Origin: Clostridiales bacterium | GTDB lineage: Bacteria; Bacillota; Sulfobacillia; Sulfobacillales; Sulfobacillaceae | Assembly: GCA_027365485.1 (NCBI GenBank) | Contig: DAHXNH010000046.1 | Span: 1-44,959 of the forward strand | Direction: 5' to 3' | DNA length: 44,959 nt | Shown here: positions 34,605-43,761 of the stretch, piece by piece | Numbering within the stretch: position 1 is the first letter of the stretch | How the letters are laid out: every line of letters starts with the position of its first letter | Translations under genes and position numbers: made by a program | Notes under the pieces: generated by a model | Told to the model about the DNA's origin: nothing | Databases searched by the model: none | Seen by the model: the letters and a program-made list of their open reading frames with translations, nothing else

Positions 34605-34735
34605 TATACTGCGCGCGGGTCAAAATTGACGGTTTGATGCCAAGGCTGTGGGCGTCTCAACCCCTGGTTGCATAATGGTTTTCCAAGACGATGGCGTTCT
34701 CCCAAAAACGAAAACCATGACCCGCGCGCAGTATA
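34605..34735. mobile_element. MITE-like element with perfect 18-bp inverted ends
   Basis: TATACTGCGCGCGGGTCA at 34605-34622 and its exact complement at 34718-34735 bound a 131-bp element without coding capacity. Each end begins with TA, which fits TA-target transposition of the IS630/Tc1 kind, so TA may be the target duplication. Its 95-base interior has no gene. It lies among transposase remains. Confidence 0.6.
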
Positions 34736-35057
34736 ATCACGTATTTGACGCCGCCGATTCTGCAGCATGGATGCGTTCATTCAGCAATGCCTAGCTTTCG
34801 CTATCGACCCCTCGCCCAACACGCTACGGGCCTTGCCCACGATTATGATGTGGTGAACAATAGCCTGATCTATCCGAAAAACAGTGATGGCCCCTTGAAG
34901 GCATGAACAGCCGAATAGAGATGAGACACTGGCGCGGGGGCGAACGTGCCGAACTAGCACTCCTGAACGCTTACAACAATGTGCGCGGCGGGGCAGACCT
35001 AACCGGATCGCTTAGATCTCGGCGGTGAGAAAGAGTCTGGTGAAATAGGTGTTGGTG
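34736..35057. other. Region with possible TnpB-like remnants
   Basis: No intact gene. A short plus frame near 34768 (MDAFIQQCLAFAIDPSPNTLRAL) recalls the start of IS1341/TnpB proteins (FAIDPTP-like), and near 34950 a frame reading LLNAYNNVRGG recalls their tail. Both are short and interrupted; this is a suspicion only. Confidence 0.2.
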
Positions 35058-35925
35058 CTAACTGATTTTGCCATCCCTTCGACTAACTTCCGTGTTGCAT
35101 CCCCTAAGCCACCTTAATTTGGCGGCAGACGTTTCAATCATCGGCGTCGTCCTGGCCCGCCGATTACAAATCAATAGGCTACCCGCCCGATGCCGCCATC
35201 CAAAGGCCCCCGTAGCCATGACCAGACCTTCCCCATAAATTCCTCCCAGTACACCCGCGGCCAGCGCCGCGATGGGGCCAGCCGAATTGTCGATGGTTCC
35301 TAAAATGCCGAACCTGCGCCCCATTAATTCTGGCGGGACCATTGCCTGGAAAAAGGCATGAAAGAAGCTGTTGAGCGCCGCTTGGCCAAGGCCAGCGGCG
35401 GCACAGGCGACTAGGCTCCAGGCCAGTTCATGCGACGCCCCCAACAGGGCAAAGCTGAACCCCATTAGTGCGCCCAAACCCACGAGCACTTGTCCGACCG
35501 AGAACTGTTGGGAGACCCCGCCGACGATGAGGCCACCCCCTACGCTTCCCAGGCCCGCGGCCGGCTTCAATAATGCCGAGGGCGGCTGGACTGTCGTAGA
35601 GATTGCGAAACACCACCGCCGGCAGAAGCGCGCTGACGCTGACGCCACCGAGCGTAGCGATAAAAGCCCACGCGGCCAGCGCCAGCATTAGTCGGTTGTG
35701 TTTTAGGTCCATCCACCCCGCCTTTAATTCCCTCCAAAATCCCTTACCGGCCACATGGGAGGTGCGCTCCAAGCGGGTAGTGTGGGCTTCAGAGGGTAAG
35801 GTCAGCCACCAAAAACTGGCCAGCGCAAACAGGAACGAGCCCACGACGAGCAAGAAGCCGGCCGCAGCGCCAACCGCGCTGGCTACGAGTTCTCCCCATG
35901 CTTGGCTGAAATTGCCGGACTATAC
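35058..35925 (-). pseudogene. MFS transporter, 5'-truncated and frameshifted
   Basis: Minus-strand remains of an MFS permease. The upper piece reads WGELVASAVGAAAGFLL, FALASFWWLTLPSEAHTTRL and LMLALAAWAFIATLGGVSVS, then shifts frame near 35560 (after LGIIEAG) and continues GLGSVGGGLIVGGVSQQFSV, AAAGLGQAALNSFFHAFFQ and PPELMGRRFGILGTIDN. That PELMGR motif is typical of MFS_3/enterobactin-exporter-like transporters. About 280 codons remain of the usual 400; the first third is missing and no start with a ribosome site is seen. A second lesion near 35190 may disturb the C-terminus. Non-functional. Confidence 0.8.
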
Positions 35926-36531
35926 TGGGCGTGTCGGCCTAAGCCAAGGCGCCTTGTGCCACGCAGTTCCTGTCTAATGCGTCGGCGATGCAGACGAACC
36001 TAGATTGGTTGGCGTCCTCCACACCAGATGCCTGCATGCGCCATCCGCCCCAGGGAATCACAGACCTGGCCCTCCTTGGGGTCATGCGGCCAGCATTCGG
36101 TTCTAACCGCTCCTCGGGTGTAGCCACTTCAGAGACCATACTGATTTCATCTAGAAACTATACATTCACAGTATAGCCAGAGTCTCGTACTCCATGGGCA
36201 CGCCTCGCTCCCAGGAGCAATGCTCTCTATCGGAACGGGCAGAAGGGACGGCCCAAAGACTTCTTCGATGCTACGAACTCGGCCACGGTTTGGCCTTATC
36301 GGAGCCGAATCCGACCTCAAAGACCGTCTCCCTGCCCGAATCGTGGTTCCTCATCCACCGTTTGCCGACTAAGCAAAATCCCGATCCGGTATGCAGGAAG
36401 CACGCCTTCGATGCCGAATTATTATCACCGGTAAGGCAATTCGTGTGCCTCGTACCCGAGGGCGAGCCAAAACTCATCGAAAAAGCTCGTCCAGGGATCC
36501 GCCTGAGCGAGCGTGAGCGAAAGGAGACGTT
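35926..36531. other. Intergenic region before the diguanylate cyclase gene
   Basis: No convincing gene. A 164-codon plus frame from ATG 36194 lacks a ribosome site and overlaps the start of the GGDEF gene in another frame; it is rejected. CTATAC and GTATAG (36158-36176, 7-base spacer) form a small palindrome that could be a binding site. Confidence 0.4.
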
Positions 36532-37533
36532 ATGGCCGACGAAGAGAACCGTCTGCGTGGATTTTTATATCGCACCCGACTATGGTCCAAGGCTGACCGC
36601 GGAAGCACACTGCTCCACCTTGCCGCGGAAGCGCTCAGCGTCTGGGCAGAAGTCGATGCAGGATTCTTTGTGTATCAAAGGCGCCTAGTCCGGCCTGACA
36701 CGCCGGATGCGGGCGCACGAATTTTCGAATCCTGGGGTCCTTTTGCTGATGATCCCCTACGGCTTGAATCCTGGGTGGAGGCAATGCTGGAGTCCGAAAG
36801 GACGGTCCTCCCGCTAGAGCAGTGGGTCGAACCTGAAAACACCCCGGAACCCATCCGAACCGGTGCTCGACACTTCGGCATTGCCGAATTTGGACTCTGG
36901 CCGATTGCGCCTCAGGGACACCAAGCAGGTTACCTGGTCGCGGCTCGAACTCGCCGAAAATCGGAGACCGCTGCGTCTACCGTGCACACTCAAATTATTG
37001 ACGTTTGCGCTGCGCAAATTGCCTTGGGCTTGGATTTGATGTTTGCTACCCGACTAGCCGAAGAGGCCCGCGATCACGACCTTTTGACTGGCCTGCTTAA
37101 TCGTCGTGGCCTCATCGCGAAGTGGACCTCCTTATCTACCGCACCCAGAGAATCGTCAAATTCGCTCATCGTCGGCGTGCTCGATATCAATAACCTTAAG
37201 CGAATCAATGATGATCATGGCCATCCCGCGGGCGACGCCGCACTTCAGAAGGTCGGCGAAATTCTCCAGCATGCTATGGGCCCGGATGACCTGGTCGCGC
37301 GTTGGGGGGGAGACGAATTTCTGGTCGTGCTCGAGACCAATCAAGCCACCGCGATGAATCCGACCACGGCCATGCTCCGTTTGCAAGCCATCGTCGCGCG
37401 TGAATCCAATGGGTTGTCTGCCGCCGTTGGCGGAGCACTGTGGACCGAGGAGGGTCTGACTCTCGAAGCCTGCTACCATGTCGCCGACGCTCGCCTCTAC
37501 GAAAACAAACGATGGGCTCGGTCCAACTATTAA
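36532..37533 (+). CDS. Diguanylate cyclase (GGDEF) with N-terminal sensor-like domain
   Basis: Would make cyclic di-GMP from two GTP. Residues about 1-165 form a GAF-like soluble region (EALSVWAEVDAGFFVYQRRL ... FGIAEFGLWPIAPQGHQAGYL); no membrane helix is present, so it is cytosolic. The GGDEF domain starts at HDLLTGLLNRRGL, has the metal-binding LDINNLKRINDDHGHPAGD and an intact ARWGGDEF (GGDEF at residues 259-263). The inhibitory site RxxD expected just upstream reads GPDD, so product feedback through it is probably absent. ATG 36532 follows AAAGGAG by 6 bases. No c-di-GMP phosphodiesterase or effector gene is adjacent. Confidence 0.92.
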   Translation: MADEENRLRGFLYRTRLWSKADRGSTLLHLAAEALSVWAEVDAGFFVYQRRLVRPDTPDAGARIFESWGPFADDPLRLESWVEAMLESERTVLPLEQWVEPENTPEPIRTGARHFGIAEFGLWPIAPQGHQAGYLVAARTRRKSETAASTVHTQIIDVCAAQIALGLDLMFATRLAEEARDHDLLTGLLNRRGLIAKWTSLSTAPRESSNSLIVGVLDINNLKRINDDHGHPAGDAALQKVGEILQHAMGPDDLVARWGGDEFLVVLETNQATAMNPTTAMLRLQAIVARESNGLSAAVGGALWTEEGLTLEACYHVADARLYENKRWARSNY

Positions 37534-38040
37534 GGCCGAACGCGCAGCATTGGCCCCACCCAGGCTACGATGCCCCACCTCTCCATCCCGGACCGGTTTC
37601 GCCGCTCGCCCAGCCCGTCCTCTCCGAGTTAGCCCCCCCGCGACCTTTTCGCAAATGACTGAGAGCGCTCTGCACCCAACAAACAGGATATCGTTCGGCG
37701 CCAGTGCGTCAGCCCTCGAAACAGTCGCTTCCGCGACCATCTCCAGCAGAATCCCTGGGCTATTGGCCAACGGTCTCTCCGCTCGTTCCATTCACCGAGG
37801 TCCGAATAGGAAAATACGGGCCTAGTTATGGTCCTTGCAGCTTTGACCGTGACCTTGGCTGCAATCTGCCGTAAGCCGCTCACCGAGTGTGACCCACGCG
37901 CCGTACGACTCCATGAAAATCGGATCGGCACCGCGATCATAGTTTCGGCCAAGACGTGCAGACGGCCTCAGGAGGTAGCCTACCACGGAGAAAAATACGC
38001 GAGAAACCTGATAGCCAGTATGGCTTTTGCTTATCAAGCA
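37534..38040. other. Intergenic region, no gene seen
   Basis: Open frames on both strands are shadows of each other or of the cyclase gene; none has a ribosome site or motif. No terminator recognised. Confidence 0.45.
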
Positions 38041-38091
38041 AATTCTTGTTTTTTCGGTCAATTCTTGTTTTTATGCCATGACTGCTATAAT
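38041..38091 (+). promoter_or_regulatory. Promoter with tandem A+T-rich repeats for the sqr locus
   Basis: TGCTATAAT (38083-38091) is an extended -10. Upstream, AATTCTTGTTTTT begins at 38041 and again at 38060 (period 19), and the second copy supplies a possible -35 (TTCTTG, 18 bases before TATAAT). Two repeats almost two helical turns apart suggest a dimeric regulator site, an inference. Confidence 0.5.
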
Positions 38092-38125
38092 AAATAAATG
38101 ACAGTAAGAATTAGAAGCGGTCGTC

Positions 38126-39366
38126 GTGTTAGAGTCAAACTTTGCCGACCTGGGGGAAGCACAAAAAATCCGAGAATTCACGAAGAATGCGGTGGAGATT
38201 ACCATCATCGACCGTAAACCATATCTCTTGTTTGTACCGAATATCCCCTACGAAGTCTTCGAGAACCAGAATCCCATATTCTCCATGCACATGCCAGTGG
38301 CCAAAGTGTTAACCGAAAAGGGGATTCGGTTCGTTTAGGCGGAAGTCATGAGTCTCGATCCTGAAGGGCAAACCGTAGAGTTTGTTCCGAACGAACGTCC
38401 GGGCTCACCCGTGGAAACCCTTTACTATGACTACGTCGTAGTGGCAGTGGGAGCCCATCTCGGCTACGACCAGATTGAGGGGTTTGCCGAATACGGCCAT
38501 AGCCTGAGTGACACCTATTACGGTGAAAATCTCCGCCGTTATCTCCCCGAAGACTATCAGGGAGGCCCAGTGGGGGTGGGATCGGCGCGCTTTCATCAAG
38601 GTACCATGTCTCGAAACTTGGTACCGACGGCCGAGTCCGCTTGTGAAGGACCGCCGGTCGAGGTCATGCTGCCCTTAGGTTATTGGCTGGAAACCCATGG
38701 TGGGGGCGGCCCAGAGAAAGTGACCGTATTTACCCCTGGGGAAACTATGGCCGAGGATGCGGGTCTCGCGGTGGTAAAGCCGTTGTTGGATATTGCCGGG
38801 TCTCTTGGCTATCATTATGTCAATCACACCGAAGACATTAAGGCGATTACTCAAGATGGCGTGGAGTTTGCCAATGGGACGTCGGTAGAAGCCGAATTGA
38901 AAATGGTGTTCCCGGACTGGCAAGCACATTCCTTCCTACACGATCTTCCCATCTCCGACGATCGAGGATTCATTCTAACAAACATGATGGCAAGAAATCC
39001 CCGCTATTCTAATGTGTTTGCCTGTGGCGATGCTGCTGCCGTGACCGTGCCCAAACTTGGTATCTTGGCGCACATGGGGGCTGAGGCCGTGGGCAGACAG
39101 ATTGCCTTAGACGTGGGTCGCATGTCGCCGGAAAAAACCAACGTGAACATGGCCTTTGTTCTCAATTGCATTGGTGACATGGGCGGAAACAAGGGATGTG
39201 CGATGAATTCTGACACCTGGTACGGGGGCAAGAAGTCTAGCCTCAAGATGGGCCATATTCCGTTTTTGATGAAGATGCAGTATAGGAAATGTTTTTTCGG
39301 ACCAAGGGCAAAGTACCCGACTGGGGGATTCCTGCGGCTAGTATGCTTATTGAAAAACTGAGTTGA
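38126..39366 (+). pseudogene. sqr: Sulfide:quinone oxidoreductase-like flavoprotein, broken
   Basis: Membrane-associated flavoprotein that would oxidise sulfide with quinone. Family features remain: EITIIDRKPYLLFVPNIPYEVF, VVVAVGAHLGY, CEGPPVEVMLPLGYW, VFACGDAAAVTVPKLG and a second Cys in NKGCAMNSDTW. Three kinds of damage: the FAD loop reads VVVLESNFADLGEAQKI where glycines are expected (E and D replacing G) and no good start precedes it; TAG 38336-38338 interrupts GIRFV/AEV, probably a former Gln CAG; and a one-base loss near 39288 shifts the frame, after which RTKGKVPDWGIPAASM and the stop at 39364-39366 can be read in the correct frame. It is followed by its usual helical partner, also broken. 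Confidence 0.82.
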
Positions 39367-39415
39367 ACTCAGTGGATCATGCGTGCCATTTGGCACAGAA
39401 AGGGATGGCGTGACC

Positions 39416-40561
39416 ATGCAGCAGAAGTTCGAGTCGAAGGAGGCCTCCGCTCACTCACCCCTGAGTGCCGACCAATGGCAGGGGTTAGCCCGCTTAGCGG
39501 ACTTAATTCAGGCACTGGAATCTGGCTTGGGAACAGACCTTGGCGGTGATCTGGTCAAAAACATAGGGCGATGGACGGAAGCTCTCAACGGTGACGTGCC
39601 GACGGCCCTACGGGCGGCGACCGATACCTTAACCACGCTACATCAGAACGGCATTCTCAGTCAACTCCAGATGGTATTGAAAATGGTCAGCCAAGTTCCA
39701 GAGTTTTGGCAAGAGGTGGTCCCCGAGCGCTTAATGTAATGGGCGGAGCAGATCAGCGACATTGATTGGTCGAGCCTGGTCAATCTCAGTGCCGAAGCTA
39801 GCAAAATGAAGACGCTGGCAGGAATGATGGGGTTTTTGCGGTATCTTGGTGAAGGTGACGAGTCCCCGGCCCTGTTAGATCAGATCGCCGAGCGCGCCTC
39901 GACTTTGGCCTCTCCCACACTCTTAAAGGCTCTGCCGGCTTATGCCGATCTGTTGGTGGAAATGGAAAAATCGGGGCTACTCGATCGACTCGTGGATTTC
40001 TTGGCCTATTTCCAAGGGTTTTCTGCCACCATTAAGCCTGTCCCAGTCATTGGGGTGGGGTTGGATTACCTGCAGTCTACCGACTTCATTCAGCAAATCC
40101 GGCAGATCCGGCCAGATAACTTGGCGAGACTTGCGGCAGCCGCGAGCGACACAGATACCGCTGATGTCATGACTAAGGGCCTAAGAGCCATCGGGATGCT
40201 CAAACAGACGGATCTGGTGGGTCACGTGCTCAATGAAGGCTTGAAGATTTCTAGCATGATGCTGGACCAGGAATTCTTGGACACCTTACCCGAGCTTTTG
40301 GACACAGCAACCATGCTCCAAAGGAGCGGCTTATTGGCTGCCCTTCGCAAGTTGATGATGGCGTTTCCTCAGCTCTACCATCTTCCTTGGGATGAATACT
40401 TCACCGCGATGATTGCGTTGGTCGATCAGTTGGAAGTCCGAGATTTGGCTGCGAAAATTAAAGCCGCATCCGAAGAAGCCCAACAAAATCCGGCGCGTTT
40501 AGGTGGCATAGGCGGGATGATGCACCTCATGAGGGACAAGCAAACGCAAATGATATTATAG
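39416..40561 (+). pseudogene. DUF1641-like helical protein with in-frame stop
   Basis: Long alpha-helical protein of about 381 codons interrupted by one TAA at 39737-39739, between PERLM and WAEQISDIDW; the frame is continuous on both sides, so a single C-to-T change of a CAA codon would explain it. Helices are rich in L, A, D and E, e.g. LADLIQALESGLGTDLGG, LLDRLVDFLAYFQGFS and GLKISSMMLDQEFLDTL. Proteins of the DUF1641 group often sit beside sqr-like flavoproteins, which supports the name, but no signature is certain. Start ATG 39416 follows AAAGGGA. Only 50 bases separate it from the broken sqr gene, so the two were one operon. Confidence 0.7.
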
Positions 40562-41515
40562 TTTGCCGTAAGTTTAGGAGCCCAACTGCTGCCCATGGAC
40601 CACCGTTCAGACCCCTAAACGCCTGGCAAAACCAATGCCGAGATCCTTCGTGAGAGGATTCGAGTGGCGTCGGCTGATGGCAAGTGGGCGGGGCGTCCGT
40701 GGCCTGCACTACCTGCCTAAACCGGATCCGTCGCATTCTCCCACTCAAAACGGATGGCGGCTCTTTCTCTTAATATTTACGGCATGCGCGTCAGACTTCG
40801 CGTTGGAGATGTGCGAGATCCGAACCCACAATTCCGTCGAGACGCCACCACGGCAACGCTCTCTGACCACCCCGACGCACACCGCCAAGCTGGAGAAGCT
40901 CCAGTCCCGACAGCGGATAACACCCATAAAAGCTGGCCCGCGGGGTAGCGGATAGACCGTCAGAAGCCCCCAAATGGGGGGATTTTGGGACTTGGGTTAG
41001 TAAGGCCCCTTTTCCGCCAGACCAGCTGGTGCCAACAACTTTCCGAGGCGGAGTGGCACGGATTATAACCCCTCTGGATTTTGCAATATGGCTATGCGTC
41101 GGGACTGCACTCCATCCAATACTCCTCCATGATTCCATGGGTCCAGAAGATGATGCCGACAAGACTCCGGTGGGGATGCACTCGCCGAGACCCGCGCCGA
41201 AGCGTCCACCGTATTAGGAAGCCGTCATTTGTGTCGCTAGCCGTCCAGGATTGCGAGATCCAAAATACCGTGCCCTACCAATCCGCCACTTTTGGCCAAG
41301 GTCGTCTCGAACCATCGGACCATCCCCAGGATTACCTCCACGCCAGCCTACGGCTGGCCGAACCTGTACCCCCTCCCGCCATGTTAGAGATGATGGGCTT
41401 TCGTGCTTTGCGCCGCCCGCCGAGTGACACCTCAGCCAGCAGCAAAATTATGGATTGCCCAGAGAATTTGCCTTCCACTTTGCCGTGGCTCCAGCTCCTC
41501 GCCCGGTCAATCCGC
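40562..41515. other. Long region without a recognisable gene
   Basis: Open frames here are short or run antisense into the HEAT gene and lack ribosome sites. CCCCC-AAAT-GGGGG at 40967-40980 followed by GATTTT may be a weak terminator. Otherwise nothing is seen; the stretch may be decayed coding DNA. Confidence 0.4.
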
Positions 41516-42583
41516 TTAGTCCCTTTCTTCCGTTGCATCAACCGATCGATTATCCATCTCCTGAACTACCTTCCGCCAATTCGCCATGTCCGGGTCGTGC
41601 CACCCATTGACCACGGCATTGGTATACGCTGCCTCCATGAGGTCGACCACGTCCGGCCAACAGTCCTCGGCAATGACTCCCTTCACCACCTCCATCGACT
41701 CAATGCTATAGAGATCGCATAATCCCATAGCCAAATCCAGACGCAGGGAGGGGTCGGGCTCATGCGGTAGCATCGCTAAGAGGGCTGCTTCCGACACCGG
41801 ATGTTTGAATCGAGCAACGATCCCTCCCATCCATAGCCGCACCTCCCAAGGCTCGGATGGATATCGCTGCACAATCGTTTGCACGAGTTCGGGTGAAGCT
41901 AACACCGTCAGCGTCTGTTCGGTTTCCTCGTTGAGCAGATCATTCTCCGCGGCAAAATTGTCCAGCAGCAGTTCCGCCATTTTCTCAAACGGCCCATAGC
42001 CAACGGCGGTCACGCCCAGTATTTCCCGATAGCTGACTTCGTCATGGCCTCGGTCGAAAGCCCAGGAGGCTAGGATGCTCCAAGGAGCGTCTTCGCGTCC
42101 CGCCAACTCGCGGATCAGATACATCGCATCCTGGTGGCCCGCCTCATTCCACGACTGATTACCCTGATCCGCATAACGCTCCAACCGGGCGAGCAACTCC
42201 TGGCTGTCTTTTTGCAACAATCCAAGCCTTTTTCGCGCCACTTGACCACCCTTATGGGAGAGTGCAGAGAAAAGCTCCGAATAGGATGAAAGCAATATGG
42301 GCGCTGATAACAAAAATAACGATTCCGCCAGATCACGCAATTGCGGTTGACTGATGATTATTTCGCCCAAGCGCTCAATACTCGCGGGCGTTTGGACAAA
42401 GCGGCGTGACTGGACCAGAACTGACCGCTGCTCGCGCACGTCTACTGTGGGCACAAGATCTAATACCCGAAGCATGAGATCCGGATCGTCCGAGACCGAC
42501 TCCGCAAAATAGCGTAACACTGTGCGTCGGATCACTGAATCACCATGCGTCAAATAAGCCTTGAGCTCTGATGGTCGTTTCAT
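41516..42583 (-). CDS. HEAT-repeat-like protein, unknown function
   Basis: Soluble alpha-helical protein of 355 residues with the two-helix spacing of HEAT/ARM repeats: KAYLTHGDSVIRRTVLRYFAE, MLRVLDLVPTVDV, FLLSAPILLSSYSELFSAL, MAELLLDNFAAEND and AALLAMLPHEPDPSLRLDLA. Such proteins bind other proteins; no catalytic motif is present. The start is set at ATG 42583 because GGGAGGTG lies 5 bases upstream; the frame is open further to 42634. The small gene at 42637-42849 lies 53 bases upstream on the same strand, so the two probably form an operon. It looks intact although its neighbours are decayed. Confidence 0.75.
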   Translation of the reverse strand: MKRPSELKAYLTHGDSVIRRTVLRYFAESVSDDPDLMLRVLDLVPTVDVREQRSVLVQSRRFVQTPASIERLGEIIISQPQLRDLAESLFLLSAPILLSSYSELFSALSHKGGQVARKRLGLLQKDSQELLARLERYADQGNQSWNEAGHQDAMYLIRELAGREDAPWSILASWAFDRGHDEVSYREILGVTAVGYGPFEKMAELLLDNFAAENDLLNEETEQTLTVLASPELVQTIVQRYPSEPWEVRLWMGGIVARFKHPVSEAALLAMLPHEPDPSLRLDLAMGLCDLYSIESMEVVKGVIAEDCWPDVVDLMEAAYTNAVVNGWHDPDMANWRKVVQEMDNRSVDATEERD

Positions 42584-42636
42584 CAAGGCACCTCCCGTCA
42601 ACACCATTGTCGCACGATTACGTTGGATGTGCATCC

Positions 42637-42849
42637 TCAGGGTGGTGCGGTTTCGCCTTGACTTTGGACTTTCAGGTCGTATAGGGTCCCGCCAGCATCA
42701 TCCCCGGTGTCGGTGAGGTACCTTAATGTCTCTACAAGGTGCCCGACCGCCACCGGGTCGACAGCGCTGAAGATCACGACCCATTTCCCCTCATCCAAAG
42801 GTTCCCATTTCGACTGGCTGGTTCTCTTGCCCTTTCTCCTGCCGACCAT
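42637..42849 (-). CDS. Small protein upstream of the HEAT-repeat gene
   Basis: A 70-residue soluble protein: a basic start (VGRRKGKRTSQSKWEP), then EGKWVVIFSAVDPVAVGHLVETLRYLTDTGDDAGGTLYDL. This strand-helix-helix pattern is protein-like, but no family is recognised. ATG 42849 has no obvious ribosome site; AGGAGA lies just inside the frame. It precedes the HEAT-repeat gene by 53 bases on the same strand and may act with it. Confidence 0.5.
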   Translation of the reverse strand: MVGRRKGKRTSQSKWEPLDEGKWVVIFSAVDPVAVGHLVETLRYLTDTGDDAGGTLYDLKVQSQGETAPP

Positions 42850-43341
42850 TCTCTATGCAACATGGCATCCGAACTCCAATATCCTACTTGGGCAGATTTG
42901 CATCGCTCACCATCCTGCTCCTTCTCCTGGCTGGCAGTATGGCAGTAACACAAATTCCGTCCAGAACGTCGTCGCGGTCGCTTAAGAACCGCACCCCAGC
43001 GAAATTCCAGGCCTGTGTGGTAGCTGCCCATGGCAGTCGCCGCAAACCATGCCAAGGTCCCGGTCCAGGATCCTTATGGGTTCCCAAGCACAACGCCGAC
43101 GAATCATAGGCGAGCCCCCAAAATGGGACATTCGCCGTCGCCGTGAAAACTTCATAGCGTCAGGACTCCCTACAATTCTGGCGTGAGCCTCATCCCCTCT
43201 CCGTCAAAAATCCTGAAGTCGTGCAGGACTCCACTGGTCCAGCGGTAGAGCCCCCAGCCAGTGTCACGGGAACCCAGGAGCCGAGTCGACGGAATGCGAG
43301 GTACACGTTGCCCAAAAACGGATTGGACGGGGACAACTTTC
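42850..43341. other. Intergenic region
   Basis: No gene seen. A stretch at 43226-43290 (CCAGCGGTAGAGC) looks like a tRNA D-arm, but no anticodon stem or T-arm follows. Confidence 0.45.
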
Positions 43342-43761
43342 ATGGACACTACTCCACATTACCGCAAACGCATAGCACGTGACCGTCACGGAGACCCTGT
43401 CGGGCGCGGTTTGGATCCATCGTTTGTCAACGCCATCACACGAACTGTACTCTGCTATCATCACCTGACACGAACACGGCTGGCTGTTGATGACGATCCC
43501 GATTTTTTGTTCTCTTCGCCGCAGTATGCCGTGGCCTCGGCGGTGGAGAAAGCCTCCACGTTGGTCTCCAAAGTGATGTACCCCATACCGGGGCAGTGGG
43601 GCACTACCTGGATCGATCAAGTTGGCGTTGGGGAGCATACGACCGTAATGTGGCAACGCGAAACGCTCGTCTACGCGGTTTTCGCCAACTCGGGTGTGTC
43701 ATCTGCCACTTGGCTGGTAGACTTGTTTTATCCTAAAAAGGCAGTTATTCTAGGCAGCTAG
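43342..43761 (+). CDS. Hypothetical protein, unknown
   Basis: Frame of 139 codons from ATG 43342, about 10 bases after ACGGGGA. The product starts with MDTTPHYRKRIARDRHGDPVG, then GLDPSFVNAITRTVLCYHH, DDDPDFLFSSPQYAVASAVEK and ends DLFYPKKAVILGS. No membrane helix, cysteine pattern or known motif. Composition looks genuine, and both ends are free of overlap with other genes. It lies between the HEAT unit and IS remains, so it may be accessory cargo. Confidence 0.5.
   Translation: MDTTPHYRKRIARDRHGDPVGRGLDPSFVNAITRTVLCYHHLTRTRLAVDDDPDFLFSSPQYAVASAVEKASTLVSKVMYPIPGQWGTTWIDQVGVGEHTTVMWQRETLVYAVFANSGVSSATWLVDLFYPKKAVILGS

Noticed and set aside
36194-36688. 164-codon plus-strand frame overlapping the GGDEF gene
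   Set aside because: No ribosome site, no motif, and it overlaps a clear gene in another frame.
21550-40561. Reassignment of TAA/TAG to glutamine
   Set aside because: Nearby intact genes end normally with TAA and TAG at family-typical positions, so the four internal stops are better seen as nonsense mutations or errors.
41081-41722. 213-codon plus-strand frame running into the HEAT gene
   Set aside because: Antisense shadow of the HEAT gene in its second half, with no ribosome site or family pattern.
43226-43290. tRNA-like stretch with CCAGCGGTAGAGC
   Set aside because: It resembles a D-arm only; no anticodon stem, T-arm with TTCGA or acceptor pairing could be built around it.
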